In this document: positions 40,262 to 51,188 of the stretch, piece after piece | How positions within the stretch are numbered: position 1 is the first letter of the stretch | Layout: each line of letters begins with the position of its first letter | Source of the DNA: Rhynchopus sp. YZ270_cl-10 | Lineage: Eukaryota > Euglenozoa > Diplonemea > Diplonemida > Diplonemidae | Assembly: GCA_964035575.1 (NCBI GenBank) | Contig: OZ037838.1 | Location: 1,116,001-1,180,000 of the forward strand | Length of the DNA: 64,000 bases | Direction of reading: 5' to 3' | Notes under the pieces: generated by a model | The model's input: the letters and a program-made list of their open reading frames with translations, nothing else | Database searches by the model: none | What the model was told of the DNA's origin: nothing | Position numbers and translations under genes: made by a program

Positions 40262-40506
40262 TTTTATCGATCTTTTCTTTAAATAGGTCGAATGCAGTAG
40301 ACAGGGGAAATGCTACGGTAGCTTTAATTGTTTTCACCCTCATTTATGCTCTTTCTCGCACATCAGCATCTGTACTTCATGACTTTCACTTTTCTTACCT
40401 TTTTTATTTGGCTCTGGTGAAAGCGTACAACTAACAAACTCTCCCCCTGTTTTTGTTTCCCGTTTTCCTTGTGTGAATATAGCTATTGACACCGTAGTAT
40501 TTCCTC
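40262..40506. repeat. intergenic repeat R5, copy 2
   Basis: Counterpart of 21250-21515: GGGGAAATGCTACGGTAGCT, GTGAAAGCGTACAACTAACA and AGCTATTGACACCGTAGTAT, with several small indels. The remaining 39591-41100 is T-rich with no gene seen. Confidence 0.55.
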
Positions 40507-41126
40507 AGTACTCTTTTTATCTTTTTTTTTTTGTGTCCCCTCTTTACCTTCTTTTCGTTTAGAAACGAAAGTATATGAAATAATTTTTTTGTGACTAAGC
40601 AAACACAGCTGGGGCTTAGGATCGTCTTGCAAATCTTTTCTCGTTCTTCTTGTTCATTTGTATGTGTTTTATTTTCTTTGCGTGATTTTTTTTTTTTTTT
40701 AGATTTGGTTCTTTCCGATTATGTTTCCTTTTTACACAGTGTACGAAAACTGAACCATGAATACTGCCAAGCGGCACTTTGTTTCTTCACTCTTTCTCCT
40801 TTAGCGTCACACCAATGGCTGTCAATGAAAAACAAACACGGTAGGTTAGTGAAGACAAGTGGCGAAATGTTTGGTTCATTTTCTCATATATATTTTTTTC
40901 CTTTTCAAGATGCAAGACTTTGTGCATCCATGATCCTGTCCTTGAGACAGTTTAGGGCCAGTATTTTGTTAAGTACAGCCTGCAAAAAAGGTGCGAAGGT
41001 TCGAGAAGTTTTGTGAAAATGTATCCCAGATTTGCATCTGTATTACGTGGCATCTGCAGGGGAGGCGATGGGGATGATGGATCGTGGGATGAGATACGTG
41101 CACGGTGGCCCATTCCTACCCTTAGG

Positions 41127-41275
41127 GTAGGGTCCGCGGGGGGTACCCCATGGGGTACCCCCCAGACTACCCCATGGGGTACCCCATGGGGTACCCCCCA
41201 AATCTGAGGGGTACCCCATGGGGTACCCCCCAGACTACCCCCGGGGGTACCCCATGGGGTACCCCGCGCGGACCC
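41127..41275. repeat. GGGGTACCCC palindromic minisatellite, array 1
   Basis: Repeated palindromes GGGGTACCCCATGGGGTACC and CCCCCAGACTACCCC. Array 1 and array 2 (43727) share the surrounding GGGTCCGCG words. Confidence 0.8.
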
Positions 41276-41290
41276 TGACTGGCACTGGGG

Positions 41291-41456
41291 GTACACAGGT
41301 ACACAGGTACACAGGTACACAGGTACACAGGTACACAGGTACACAGGTACACAGGTACACAGGTACACAGGTACACAGGTACACAGGTACACAGGTACAC
41401 AGGTACACAGGTACACAGGTACACAGGTACACAGGTACACAGGTACACAGGTACAG
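41291..41456. repeat. (GTACACAG)20 tandem repeat
   Basis: About 20 perfect 8-bp units. Flanked by an inverted pair, GCGCGGACCCTGACTGGCAC on the left and GTGCCAGAGTCAAGGGTCCG on the right, so it may be the core of a small foldback element. Open frames across it (Val-Tyr-Leu-Cys-Thr type) are artefacts of the 8-mer. Confidence 0.9.
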
Positions 41457-41459
41457 CCA

Positions 41460-43129
41460 GAGTGCCAGAGTCAAGGGTCCGCGCGGGGTCCGCCCCCCGA
41501 TGACATAACGAAGTATCGCTTGAAAATACCGTTCAATATATGTTGCTTGGTGTGCATGAAGAAGGACACACAAGGTATATCAAACGATAAATCAATCAGA
41601 TAAACGTTACATCATCGGAAAATTGTTGGCACCGCCCCCCTGTCTTCGTATTTATTACCCCGTCGACAGGCCAAACAGCGTTGGGCTCAGAAGAAGCAGT
41701 GCAAGACAGTCACTGGGGATCAACATGAGAACCAACTCCCAACAACACAGGCTACCGAAGTAGCAGGTGGGGTGTTGCGGGTGTTTGGGGTGAGAAAATC
41801 GATTTTGGTAAGTTGCAGCAGAACATTCTTAAGTTCGCACTAGTCGAGAGAGGCTTACCCGCTGCAGTGAAGCAGTGCACCCATTTAAGGGTGGAGAAGC
41901 GTGACACGCACATACAAGTATGTACGTGACTTCAACAAAGGCTGAATTCTGGTAATTCTAAGGGATGTGAATTCAGCCACCACGCAGGTAGTGTTTTAAG
42001 GTTCCTCGCTTTGTGCTGCACAGCGGACTCATGACACAAAGGAGTTGCCCCCGCTCTCTTTCGCGCAAACTTAAGAAAATTCTGAAGTAACTACAACCTG
42101 GCGTGCGGGTACAGATGCATTGCTTTGTTCTTTCCTCAAAGTCATTTCTGATCTCTCGGGTCTGTACTACCGTCAGTGTTTAGATAAGCATCCACTTGAC
42201 TCGTTCTAACAACCGTTGAAATCTAGAACAAAACAATACACTGCCCCTTCTCACACCAAGCCGCCATGCTTCAAGAGCATGCCCTGGGCAAAAAATACTG
42301 TGACAAAAATTGGTTTTCTGGGGGAACGCGATATTTTCTTGTGCCTACTGTAGTCCTCCGCAAGAGCAGAGGACAGACTTTCCGGATCCCGAAGTCGAAT
42401 TTTTTGCACTAGCTATGCTCCCTGGGTTAATGGCTATAGCAGTGACTGACTAAGAGTTTCATAATAATTGGGGCGGTCTATGGGGTGGGTTAATGGAAAA
42501 ATTGGTTTAAAAACCCAACTTTTGCGGTCCCCACCCGGTTTGCAATAATTGCACCAGCTCTATCGGCACTGTTTCGCTGTCACGATGAAGGGTCGTCGGT
42601 TCGGGTACCTGTTGAGAGAAATTGAGTGCAAAAGTAGAGACTACAACAAAAAAAATCAAACAAACAAACAAGAAGCCGCTCCGTACCTCTTCCATGCAAA
42701 AAAGAAAGTAAAAGACTGCCCTTCCTCAGTCCGGAAGTAGCACCTCATCCGGTTCCCTGACGTAAAAGAGTTGTAGAGGTTACGAGATGCCATGATAAAA
42801 AAGTAAAAGTGACAATTTTGACAATAAAAATATGCTTCGATTTACATCCGAGCGGGACAAAGGCGAAAAGGGGGAGCGGGGGTGTAAAAACCGGGGCTTA
42901 AAAACATACCTTGCAGCACTCGCTCGGCCTACTCTCCAGGTACGAGAACATCACTGCACGAACAATCCCACTGATACTGATACCTGCATTCTATTTGTTG
43001 CCACATGGTAAAAATGACCAAAACTTCGACCAATTTTTTTTTTCTTCACAATTTGCTCATTGAGGCTTTGTATTTTTTGGGCCATTTATGACCTACCACG
43101 CCCGATTTTGGGCGAGAAGAAAAAAAAAT
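41460..43129. other. intergenic, no gene recognised
   Basis: Mixed DNA with no long frame. A CCTCAGTCCGGAAGTAGCAC word at 42724 is shared with 9367 (one mismatch). Nothing else supported. Confidence 0.45.
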
Positions 43130-43637
43130 TTGGGTCAAAAATCGACGCGTCTTTGGTAAAATCACGACTTTTCGGGCGCGAAACTACGTTTTAGACCCCC
43201 ACAGATGCTCAAAAGTGCCAAATTTTGCTTTTAATGGCCTCAAAGGATCACGGGAGCACCCCTCGTAATTACGAGGGCTCCCCACGCCGTGACGTCGTCA
43301 TTGCGCGCGTAATTTCCGACGTATGCGGGCGTGGTTGGTCATAAAATGGCCCAAAAACCCCAAACAAAACCTCAGATTGACCAAATCGAGGAAAAATTGT
43401 CAAGTCGAAATTTCAGCCAAAATACGGTCATTTTGGTTATACCCCGCGGTGTATGCAGTAGCTAGAACACGTACACAGCTAAGTTCCTAAGCGATTTCCT
43501 TCACATTTTTCATGAAAAATTGGTCAAAAATCGACTTGTCTTTGGTAAAAAAACCACGAAAAATCGGCTGCGCAAAACCACGTTTTAGACCCCCACAGAT
43601 GCTCAAAAGTGCCAATTTTTGCTTTTAATGGCCTCAA
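43130..43637. repeat. pair of about 115-bp direct repeats
   Basis: 43130-43245 and 43518-43637 share GGTCAAAAATCGAC, TCTTTGGTAAAA, ACGTTTTAGACCCCCACAGA and TTTGCTTTTAATGGCCTCAA. Between them is a palindrome, CCCTCGTAATTACGAGGG (about 43266-43283). Confidence 0.7.
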
Positions 43638-43726
43638 ATCGTCGAAATTAGGCCCATATAGGGCAAAAAAAAATTTTTGAGAGTCCCTTTCCCTGGGAGG
43701 CAATAGCCACCGGGTGTGCAGGGGGT

Positions 43727-43910
43727 ACCCCTCGGGGTACCCCAAACCCCCCAAAGGGTACCCCGCGCGGACCCTACCCAACCCTGTGGGGTACCCCCTG
43801 GGGTAGCCCACGCGAGGGGGTACCCCCCGCGGACCCTACCCTGTGTGGTACCCTACCCTGCGGGGTACCCCTTTTGGGGGTACCCCCGGGGGTACCCCCA
43901 AAAGGGTCCG
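43727..43910. repeat. GGGGTACCCC palindromic minisatellite, array 2
   Basis: More degenerate relative of 41127-41275, with CCCCGCGCGGACCCTACCC and GGGGGTACCCCCGGGGGTAC words. Confidence 0.75.
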
Positions 43911-44289
43911 CTGGGCCACCGTGTGGATCTTTTTTTTTTTTTTTTTTGCAAAATAAACGAAACCACATTGAGAGTCTGCCGTTTCTCGCCCTGCCGACCC
44001 TTTTTCCTCTCCTCCCCTTCTTCTTCGCTTCGCTATACAAATGGAAAATTCCGATTCTGGGTCGGTCACAAAATTACGGAACACTTTAACTATTATTTTT
44101 GTCTTTCTTTTGTTGGAGTTAGGCCAGCTTCATTCCACACGAGAGCTGCCACATCCAGGGGTGAGATGTGCTGCCTGTCAATGACTTCTCGAGGTGGCCT
44201 TTGCACTTCGCGGTTAGCCCCGAGGGAAGACACCCTTCTTCAGAAGCCAGGTAGAGAATGCTTCCCCTTTTTTTCAAAGTTTTTCCCCG

Positions 44290-44420
44290 GTATCACATAT
44301 GATACTGATTTCCATGGATACACATGAAAAGGAGTTCCGTGCTATTCACAGAACTCGATAGGCGATTGAGCTTATCTAACAACAACCAAAACAAAAGAAA
44401 GTACAAAGAAGAGAATAAAA
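44290..44420 (+). repeat. three-hairpin dispersed element, copy H4
   Basis: Hairpin 1 is GTATC/GATAC (44290-44305). Hairpin 2 is TTTCCATG/CATGAAA (44309-44329). Hairpin 3 is GAGTTC/GAACTC (44332-44356). An A-rich tail follows (AACAACCAAAACAAAAGAAA). Stem bases differ from H2/H3 but pairing is kept. Confidence 0.55.
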
Positions 44421-45238
44421 AATGCAGGAAAAATAGACAAAGAGAAAAACAAAGAGATTTTGACAAAGTGAACAATAAAACTATCGTACAAAATCATAGC
44501 GGGCCATTTAGGCTTGGGGTGGAAAAGGGTGTGTGGTAGCGTGTTTTTCGAGCGGTTGTGAACCTCCCCCGTTCTCCTAGGGTGCGGAACACTCGAACGT
44601 CCCAGCCCTTTGCATGAGCACGACCGAGCGTAGTACGTTTCAACTACTCTTTTGTTTTGCGTCGTTTTGTCTCGCAACTTTGACGTGAAGTGGCGGTGTG
44701 TATTGTTTTTTTCTTCTTTTTGTGCGTGAAACAGACATCATTATTTCAAGTTCAGTTTTTTTGCTTTTGTTTCCCTTCTTTAAAGGAGGTCCACACATTG
44801 CGAGGCAGGTTCCGTCTTATAAAATTTATCACCTTTTTTTTATTTGATCACAACTGCCGCCCCTCCACCGTTACTGTCGTGCTCTTGCTCCCCATCTCCC
44901 CATTTCCGCCCTTTTTGTTTATGCTACCAATTTATTGATTGCATACGTTGGAATACTTTGTTTGCTTCTGGAGTGGCTTCAATGCAAACTCAAGCTCACA
45001 GAGGTTCAGGGACGCTTTTTTCTTGCAGCGTTTTGCTCTCCCAAAAAAAACATCGGATTTTTTTTTTGTACGAGTATGCAATACGTCTGGAAATGAAAGA
45101 CGCGCTCGTCGATTGTCATGAGTTTTACCGTTTTCCCCTTCCCCCCTTGTGCTCCACCTCTCCACCGTACTTCAGGACGCGGGTTTTTCGGGGTTTTCGG
45201 GACTTTTGGGGTTTGAAAAAAAAAAAAAAAAAAAAACA
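44421..45238. other. intergenic, nothing recognised
   Basis: T-rich DNA. A GTACGAGTATGCAAT...GAAAGACGCG word at 45068-45105 is shared with 28898-28921. Ends in a 20-bp A-run at about 45217-45236, directly before the LINE-like segment. Confidence 0.45.
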
Positions 45239-45823
45239 CGCAACGCCGCGGGTGTAGTGAATGTTGAGATGTGCCTAGCCATGCATGAGGTCCCCTTTAT
45301 CTGCGTGTCGGCGGATGCGGACGTGGTACAGTTGACAACCCCAATGCAGTTTGTTAGCCAGGTGAAGTCTCTGATTAGGGAATCAATGATCATTGCGAAG
45401 ATACGGGAGCAGTGCCCTGCCGAGTGCACGGACCGGAAAAACCTGCGGAGACTGATGTCAATACCGGGCGCTTGCGACATTATGCAAGCGATCGCGAGGC
45501 GCGTAACCTTGCAGAGGAACACGAAGGCGACGTGCAAAGTTCCTCACTGTGGTGCTATTGCGAATGCTGAACACATCCTCTTATGTAACTCGCAGTCCCA
45601 CCGACAAGTCCTATCAAAGTACGCGGATGTGACAAAGGTGTACCCGGCCCCCCCTACAGTCCAACAGGTACTTGCGGATTTCGCAACGAGGTGCGTGCCA
45701 ACACTCATGTTAGTGTGTGAGCGGTTAAGAGTGCAGGAGACAGACGACGTGACGATGACGGAATGGTGCGATGGGCTCCACAAGTGGCTCATGCTACGGC
45801 TGGAGTTCCGGGAGCGGACGTAG
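45239..45823 (+). mobile_element. probable LINE 3' end (RT C-terminal zinc motif), 5'-truncated
   Basis: About 190 codons in one open frame; the first internal ATG is at 45269. The diagnostic part is CKVPHCGAIANAEHILLC followed by NSQSHRQVL. Its Cys-x4-Cys ... His-x3-Cys arrangement with an E-H-I-L-L core matches the zinc-binding segment downstream of reverse transcriptase in many non-LTR retrotransposons. An upstream helix (SLIRESMIIAKIREQCP) and a downstream Leu-rich tail (MLVCERLRVQETDD) fit that C-terminus. There are no RT catalytic motifs, since the body is missing. It could instead be a domesticated host gene, because the remaining frame is uninterrupted. Confidence 0.45.
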
Positions 45824-46576
45824 TGGTAGGATATTGTCAGTGTGATGATTAGTGATTCAACCCACCCCACCCTCACCCCCTCGTTAATATTCCCCCCCCC
45901 CCCCTACACAGCATATACGCTTGACACACTCATTATTACACCCTTTTAATGGGGCAGCGGTCTTCGGACAGGTGAGTGGCGACACCTCCCTTGCGAGCTA
46001 TCTGAAGCAGAGGCAGAAGTCATATTAAGGCTCTGCGCCTGCTCAGTGTAACATCATCCTTGCCTTTCTTGGTTCCCCCCCCCCTTCATCCTTTTCCCTA
46101 CTTCAGGGCAGGAACTTTCCTGTAACCTGCAACCACCTTCACGTGAATATGGAATATAGTGAAATCTGTGAAGAAATAAAAGTTACTCTTAAGGGTTGAG
46201 GATGATCTGCGTCTATACCTTCTGTAGTACATAGGCTTCGGCCGTCATTGAGTACAGATCGTTATACCGGTAGGTATAACGTGATTGTCGATACAACAAA
46301 AAAAGTGCGGACGGTTTCACAGGGCATTTCAATACCACCAAAAGTGCTGTGTGCTTTTCCTGAAGTACGGACGAGGATGGATGCGATCAACAAACAACAA
46401 ACAACGAATAAATAAAGAAGGGGGAGTATTTCATTTTTTTTTTTTTTTTTTTTGTGCTGCCGCTGCCGCACTGTTGATGGTGACTTCGCACGAAGTACTC
46501 TGGCTCCAACTCTTCTCTTATTGTTGCTCTTTTTTTATTTCTTCTGACACAGATGCAGGGATGCCTCACCCTTGCT

Positions 46577-46607
<31 letters not shown>

Positions 46608-47257
46608 CTTCCTTTGCCATGCTGTCCTCTAAATCGGATTTAGGATTCAGGATTTTCTATAAGAAAATTTTATAAGAAAATTTTATTCTTGCCGGTGAAA
46701 AAATTTTCATATGGATATGGGGCAGTGTCTTTTTTAGGGAGGTCGGAATAATTTCCTGGTAGAACCGTGGTTGAACCACGGGAGTTCCCTGGGGAACTGA
46801 GTTGCTGACCGCACCGTGAAATCCCAGGCTGTCCCCTAATTTTTTTTGCCTGCGGCGCCATTATTTATTACTTTTTGCTCCGAAAAGGTTTCGTTGACTG
46901 ACTCTGTAGTGTAAAAAGCTACATTTTACACCGTACCCTATTATTTTTTCGCCTGCGGCGCCATTTTGTGTTATTCCTTTTCCTCCGCACAAGGAAAATA
47001 AAATACAGTCCCCTATGTTCCCAATGTCTTCGCTGATCAGAACTGAAAAACATCTTGGGGGAAACACAAACTGACCCCAAAAATCTTGAAATCTGATTCT
47101 TGGATAAGGCACTGTGGTGGGGAGAAAAATGTGACCACCCCGCACTGCGGGCCTACACCAACAAAAAAATATCTTCTCCTGTTGTGTGCGAAAAATTTTC
47201 GCGCGCAGCGCGAAAATTTTTTTTTCTATAAGAAAATTTTGAGATTTAATAACTATT
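45824..47257. other. intergenic with short inverted words
   Basis: 46370-46432 repeats part of 28925-28990. There are T-runs at about 46436-46453 and 46577-46605. The word TGCCTGCGGCGCCATT occurs at 46848 and, with a C for its first T, at 46952. CTATAAGAAAATTTT occurs at about 46658 and 47225. No gene supported. Confidence 0.45.
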
Positions 47258-47423
47258 TATTCACCTCCTTTTAGCGGGGTTTTATTTTGCGATAACTTCA
47301 CGCATTTTTTTCCCAGGCGAGGGCTACTTAATTTGCCGAGCGAAGCGAGGCAAATTGAGTGCACGAGCCTGGGAAAAAAATAAGTGAAGTATCGCAAAAT
47401 AATCCGCTAAAAGGAGGTGAATA
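47258..47423. mobile_element. foldback palindrome, about 166 bp
   Basis: TATTCACCTCCTTTTAGCGG at the left is complemented by CCGCTAAAAGGAGGTGAATA at the right. Further pairing runs inward through TTTTGCGATA/TATCGCAAAA, TTTTTTCCCAGGC/GCCTGGGAAAAAA and ATTTGCC/GGCAAAT. The whole could form one long hairpin with a small AG-rich loop. No clear target duplication. Confidence 0.65.
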
Positions 47424-47436
47424 CGTAATTTTATTT

Positions 47437-48525
47437 CACGGGAAATAAAGTATACGAAAGGATTTGGCACTTTTAGCGGGACTCATTTATTGTGCAATAA
47501 CTAACGAGTATGTGTCCCTCCTGGTAGCTCTCATTACCCCTCCCGCTAGCTTTTGCTCGCTGGGAACCTGCAAAAAACTGGTGAACTGGGCCCATACCCT
47601 GGTATGTGGGGTGGGATACGCATTTTCGGGGTGGCAGAACCATGTGTGAGCCACAGGGTGGTGCACGTGTGACCCCATGCAGTACCACGCAACCCACGTT
47701 TTTACACACACAACAACGGCATTTTGCGTGTAGCGCGTACAGTATGTAGCCTAAAAAGCCCACACCACGTGTACGCATAGCGCGTAGCGCAGCGTGTGGT
47801 CGGGTTTGGAAAGCTGCCTCAACGGTACACAAAGCTACATCCCGACCTCTCGCCACCTCAGTGTCCCCTCGGGTGCTAGCGGGAGGTCGGGAAATGGCTG
47901 TCGTGCAAGAGCGAGACACATTCAGAAGATCCCCGCCCATCACAGAATATCATGCCAGCCACCACCTTCCTCACAATGAAGTAAAGGGGGTGGTGTGTCC
48001 TTCGTCTTGATAGTGAGATCGTCACGGAGATACACTATGTACGAAACGAAGTCGGCTTCTGTGGGTTTACCATCAGTCTTGCCAATGAATTCCTTAAAAA
48101 GCGGTCCCATTCACGGACGTACGGTGTCGACAATGCTAGTCCTTCAGCAAAACCACTGTAGTGCTTGTCCATCTCCTGTCGGAGGACCGTTTGCGTCTTA
48201 CATCCTTCGGCATGTTGCATGTGTCAGAAAAAAAATGGGAAAAGGGCAAAAAAAATTCGAAATTTTCAATTTTTAGGCGCGTGGTGGTGCAGGATGTACC
48301 AAAATTTAGCGTGAAGTTATCGCCAAATAAAACCCCTGTTTTAGCGTGAAAAAAACAAAAACAAAATCCCGCTCTGAAGGAATTGCAGTGAAAAAAAGTG
48401 AAAAACGCGTGAAATAAAGTTCAATGAGCGGGTTTTTAATTTGCGATAAAAAAACTGCGTGAAATTATCATTAAAAAGAATCCCGCTAAAAGTGCCAAAT
48501 CCTTCGTATACTTTATTTACCAGTG
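47437..48525. mobile_element. 1.1-kb element with about 45-bp terminal inverted repeats
   Basis: The left end (AAATAAAGTATACGAAAGGA then TTTGGCACTTTTAGCGGGA) and the right end (its complement, finishing ACTTTATTTACCAGTG) match over about 45 bp. It shares the TTTTAGCGGG word with the neighbouring foldback. The interior has no recognisable gene. I could not establish a target duplication. Confidence 0.6.
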
Positions 48526-49714
48526 GAATAAAAATCAGAAAAATCCTGATTTTTCCCGGATTTAAGGACATGCTTGTCCTTTGCTGTTCTCCACGGAGAA
48601 GTGTAGTGTGGGAATGTGTCGCCTGTGGCCTCTCTCTGCGCACCTGGGTTGCCACCCTTATTGTCGGTGCCCAGAAGACACAGTGGGGTGCATAATGTTC
48701 GCGAAATTTTCGGGCTTTCCACTCTCGAAGGATGTCGACTGAGACACGTAGACCCACCTTGCAATTGGTGCAGGACGGCGTCGACGCACGTTGCTCATCC
48801 TCAAGGCATCTTCACTAATATAACTAAGTTTTCAAAAAAAAGAAAAGAAAAAGGATAGCTCTTTAGGGTTCAGGACGACCGATGTCTAAACCTTTTGCAA
48901 AGGCTTCGGCCAACTTTCAGTTGAGAACTTTGTTCCTTTTTTTTTGGAGCGAAGTGATTGAATCGACAACAAAGCACACTAACACACGCGTTAGTCGTTA
49001 CAACTGCTGGACGTTGCTGAGTTGTCTTGCTGGTAACGCACCTTTTTTTGATGATCTTATTGTATACGTTAGGTACTGAAATGCGTGGATTCCAACGATT
49101 CTTGATTTTATTATTCCCCTTCCCAAAACTTTTAATGCCGCAACCTTTGTGTCCCACAGGGAAAAATATACAAATAAAACTACCTTTCTTGAATTGAGGA
49201 TGATTTTTTTTCGTCTTTATTTCCGAAAAGCCTTTGAGCTATTGAGATGCACCTCGATAGATTATCGAAAGCAACATACGACTTGCGTTTTTATTTTTAT
49301 TTTTTGCGAAACCCTCCCCGAAACCACAAGAGCACACTTTAGTCATTAGGTTCAACGTCCTGCCGACGACGATCCAATTAGTCCTCGGATGGACTTTAAA
49401 TTGCATACGGGGTCCTTTTGTGGCAGTTCCTCCTGAAACTCTATGAAGGTCCACCTGAGGGTAAAGGGTAAAGGTGCTGGGACGGCTTCCCGCTGTGTAG
49501 TGGGAAATGGTTAGGTGTCCCAAAAGGAGATAAACGGCACCACAATCACAGATATCTGGCTTTCTTCGTGGAGCAACCACAGTGGGGGCACAGTGTCGGC
49601 ACTGACAGGTTTTGAGGACAGCACAGCAACAACACTGATGAGGGCATTATATTATAATTTGCTTTGTTTGTGATCAAGGTGCCTGAGCACGAGAGGCTTA
49701 GGGTCATCTTATAA
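48526..49714. other. intergenic; contains short repeat copy d (48790-48847)
   Basis: 48790-48847 holds a diverged short repeat (CACTAATATAACTAAGTTTT then A-run). Otherwise no gene, RNA or repeat recognised. Confidence 0.45.
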
Positions 49715-49895
49715 ACTTTTTGTTTGCCTTGCAGGGTTTTTGTTTTGTTTTCTCTTTTGCCGCAGAGCATGACCTCTCCCACCCTATCACTGTACGGGGC
49801 AATATGTTAATTACGTTCCCTGTCGTAGGTGTGCATTACTCTGTATTTTTTCAGACACAAAAAAGCCCCAAAATTGTGCGCAGAACCAATCTCTC
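49715..49895. repeat. intergenic repeat R4, copy 1
   Basis: TTGTTTGCCTTGCAGG, CCGCAGAGCATGACCTCTCC and AAAATTGTGCGCAGAAC are shared with 52424-52600. TTGCCTTGCAG and CTTTTGCCGCAG look like 3' splice sites, but no exon is evident. Confidence 0.6.
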
Positions 49896-50039
49896 TGACA
49901 TAGTGAGTGTCGACACTGCAACAAACAAAACGACCCCCATCCCTCATCTCCTCTTTCCACGTGTCCACCCTCTCAGCTCCTTCAACTGTCCACCCAACAG
50001 AACATTCCATTGCATCACACCAACACAGCTCTTGAAACA
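49896..50039 (+). other. type A leader of the UBL-propeller family
   Basis: ACGACCCCCATCCCTCATCT, CTTTCCACGTGTCCACC, TCTCAGCTCCTTCAACTGTC, AACAGAACATT and CACCAACACAGCTCTTGAAA precede the ATG in copies 11-16, with small changes; copy 16 lacks the middle word. The CACGTG inside is an E-box-like palindrome. Every second-cluster gene has this leader and no first-cluster gene does. Confidence 0.5.
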
Positions 50040-51188
50040 ATGATGGATGTGACCTTTGTGCTGGAAGAGTCAGGCGTGACTGCGACAGTGGAGGTGCCGT
50101 GCGAGGCGGACGTTGCAGCGGCAAAGGAGGTTGCGTGCACGGCGCTTGCTGTCTCGCCTGCGTCTGTCGAGATGCGCATCGGCACGCAGGTGCTGGAGGG
50201 GACGTGCCGTCTGCAGGACACTGCGTTTGATGCAGGGGTGCAGGTTGTGCTTTCCCGCCGCTTTGCCGACATCAAGTGTCCTGCTGAGTACCCTGCAATA
50301 CAAAAGGGGGGTTTGTTACTGTCTTCTTGTGGAACACTGTGCGTCCATAGCTGTGAAGTGTATTCTAGAAAGCTTCGTGCCTTCAACACAGAATCCTTCA
50401 GAGCTGTCGATTTCAAGTCGGACGGGGCGGACACTGTGCACCAGCATGCCATCTCGCAGTGCAAGACACGCTGCTACCTCGCGTGTTATCATTACCTTCT
50501 CGAGGTTGCGTTTCCGGGTGGGGAGGTGCTCCGCAAAGTCGACGGCTCCTCAAGGTCGGTGTTCGCCTGTGGTGGTGTTGTTGTCTCGCAGGGCGAAGAC
50601 AGCGTCTCTGTGTACGACGAAGACCTGGCGTTGCTCCGCTTTCTCTCGCACGAAAGGTGTATGGGTGTGGCAGTGTCGGACTGTGGTGGGTGGGTGATCA
50701 CCTCCTCCGAAACAGAGAAGAAGGCACGTCTGTGGGATGTGAACACAGGTGTTGCTGTGGCATGTGTGCCTGCGGGTAGGGAGGGGTGGGAGTACGGAGT
50801 GGCGCTTTCACGGTCTGCCTCTGTCTTTGCTGTGGTGGAGGGAAGCACCGTGCACCTCTATGATTGGAGTGGTGCGGCTCTTCGCAGTGTTGATATAGAT
50901 CACGTTGTCCAGCGCATACAGTTCACACCATGTGGGAAGTACTTTGTGGTGGGGATGACGACTGGCAATAATTATCCCGACGACCCCACTACCGAACCCG
51001 TCCCAGGAGTTGAAATATGGTACTGCGAACTACGCCAGTATGACGTGGTGACGATGTCGTGTGTGCGTGTGTTCACGGACGTGTCCTCTTTGTCGTTTGC
51101 GATATCGCCGTGTTCACGTGTGGTTGTGTTGGTACCGTACTCGGGGAACCAAATTGCGACGAGACATCTGTACCCCCACAACGAGTGA
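50040..51188 (+). CDS. UBL-beta-propeller family, copy 11
   Basis: 382 aa. The UBL linker is LSRRFADIK. The first blade (AIQKGGLLLSSCGTLCVHSC) and the ETFS to ESFR change are shared only with copy 12. About residues 1-197 are the same in both, apart from an Asn/Asp in FNTESFR, and after that they differ in blocks. Here the block is EDLALLRFLSHERCMGV, TSSETEKK, VPAGREGWEYG, resembling copy 5 at HERCM. The two rejoin at VVEGSTVHLYDWSG, with a further difference in the loop NNYPDDPTTEPVPGVEIWYC. Ends LYPHNE. Intact. Confidence 0.85.
   Translation: MMDVTFVLEESGVTATVEVPCEADVAAAKEVACTALAVSPASVEMRIGTQVLEGTCRLQDTAFDAGVQVVLSRRFADIKCPAEYPAIQKGGLLLSSCGTLCVHSCEVYSRKLRAFNTESFRAVDFKSDGADTVHQHAISQCKTRCYLACYHYLLEVAFPGGEVLRKVDGSSRSVFACGGVVVSQGEDSVSVYDEDLALLRFLSHERCMGVAVSDCGGWVITSSETEKKARLWDVNTGVAVACVPAGREGWEYGVALSRSASVFAVVEGSTVHLYDWSGAALRSVDIDHVVQRIQFTPCGKYFVVGMTTGNNYPDDPTTEPVPGVEIWYCELRQYDVVTMSCVRVFTDVSSLSFAISPCSRVVVLVPYSGNQIATRHLYPHNE

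Noticed and set aside
40952-41573. Cys/Val/Tyr/Leu repeat proteins on both strands
   Set aside because: An 8-bp tandem repeat reads openly in every frame; there is no gene context.
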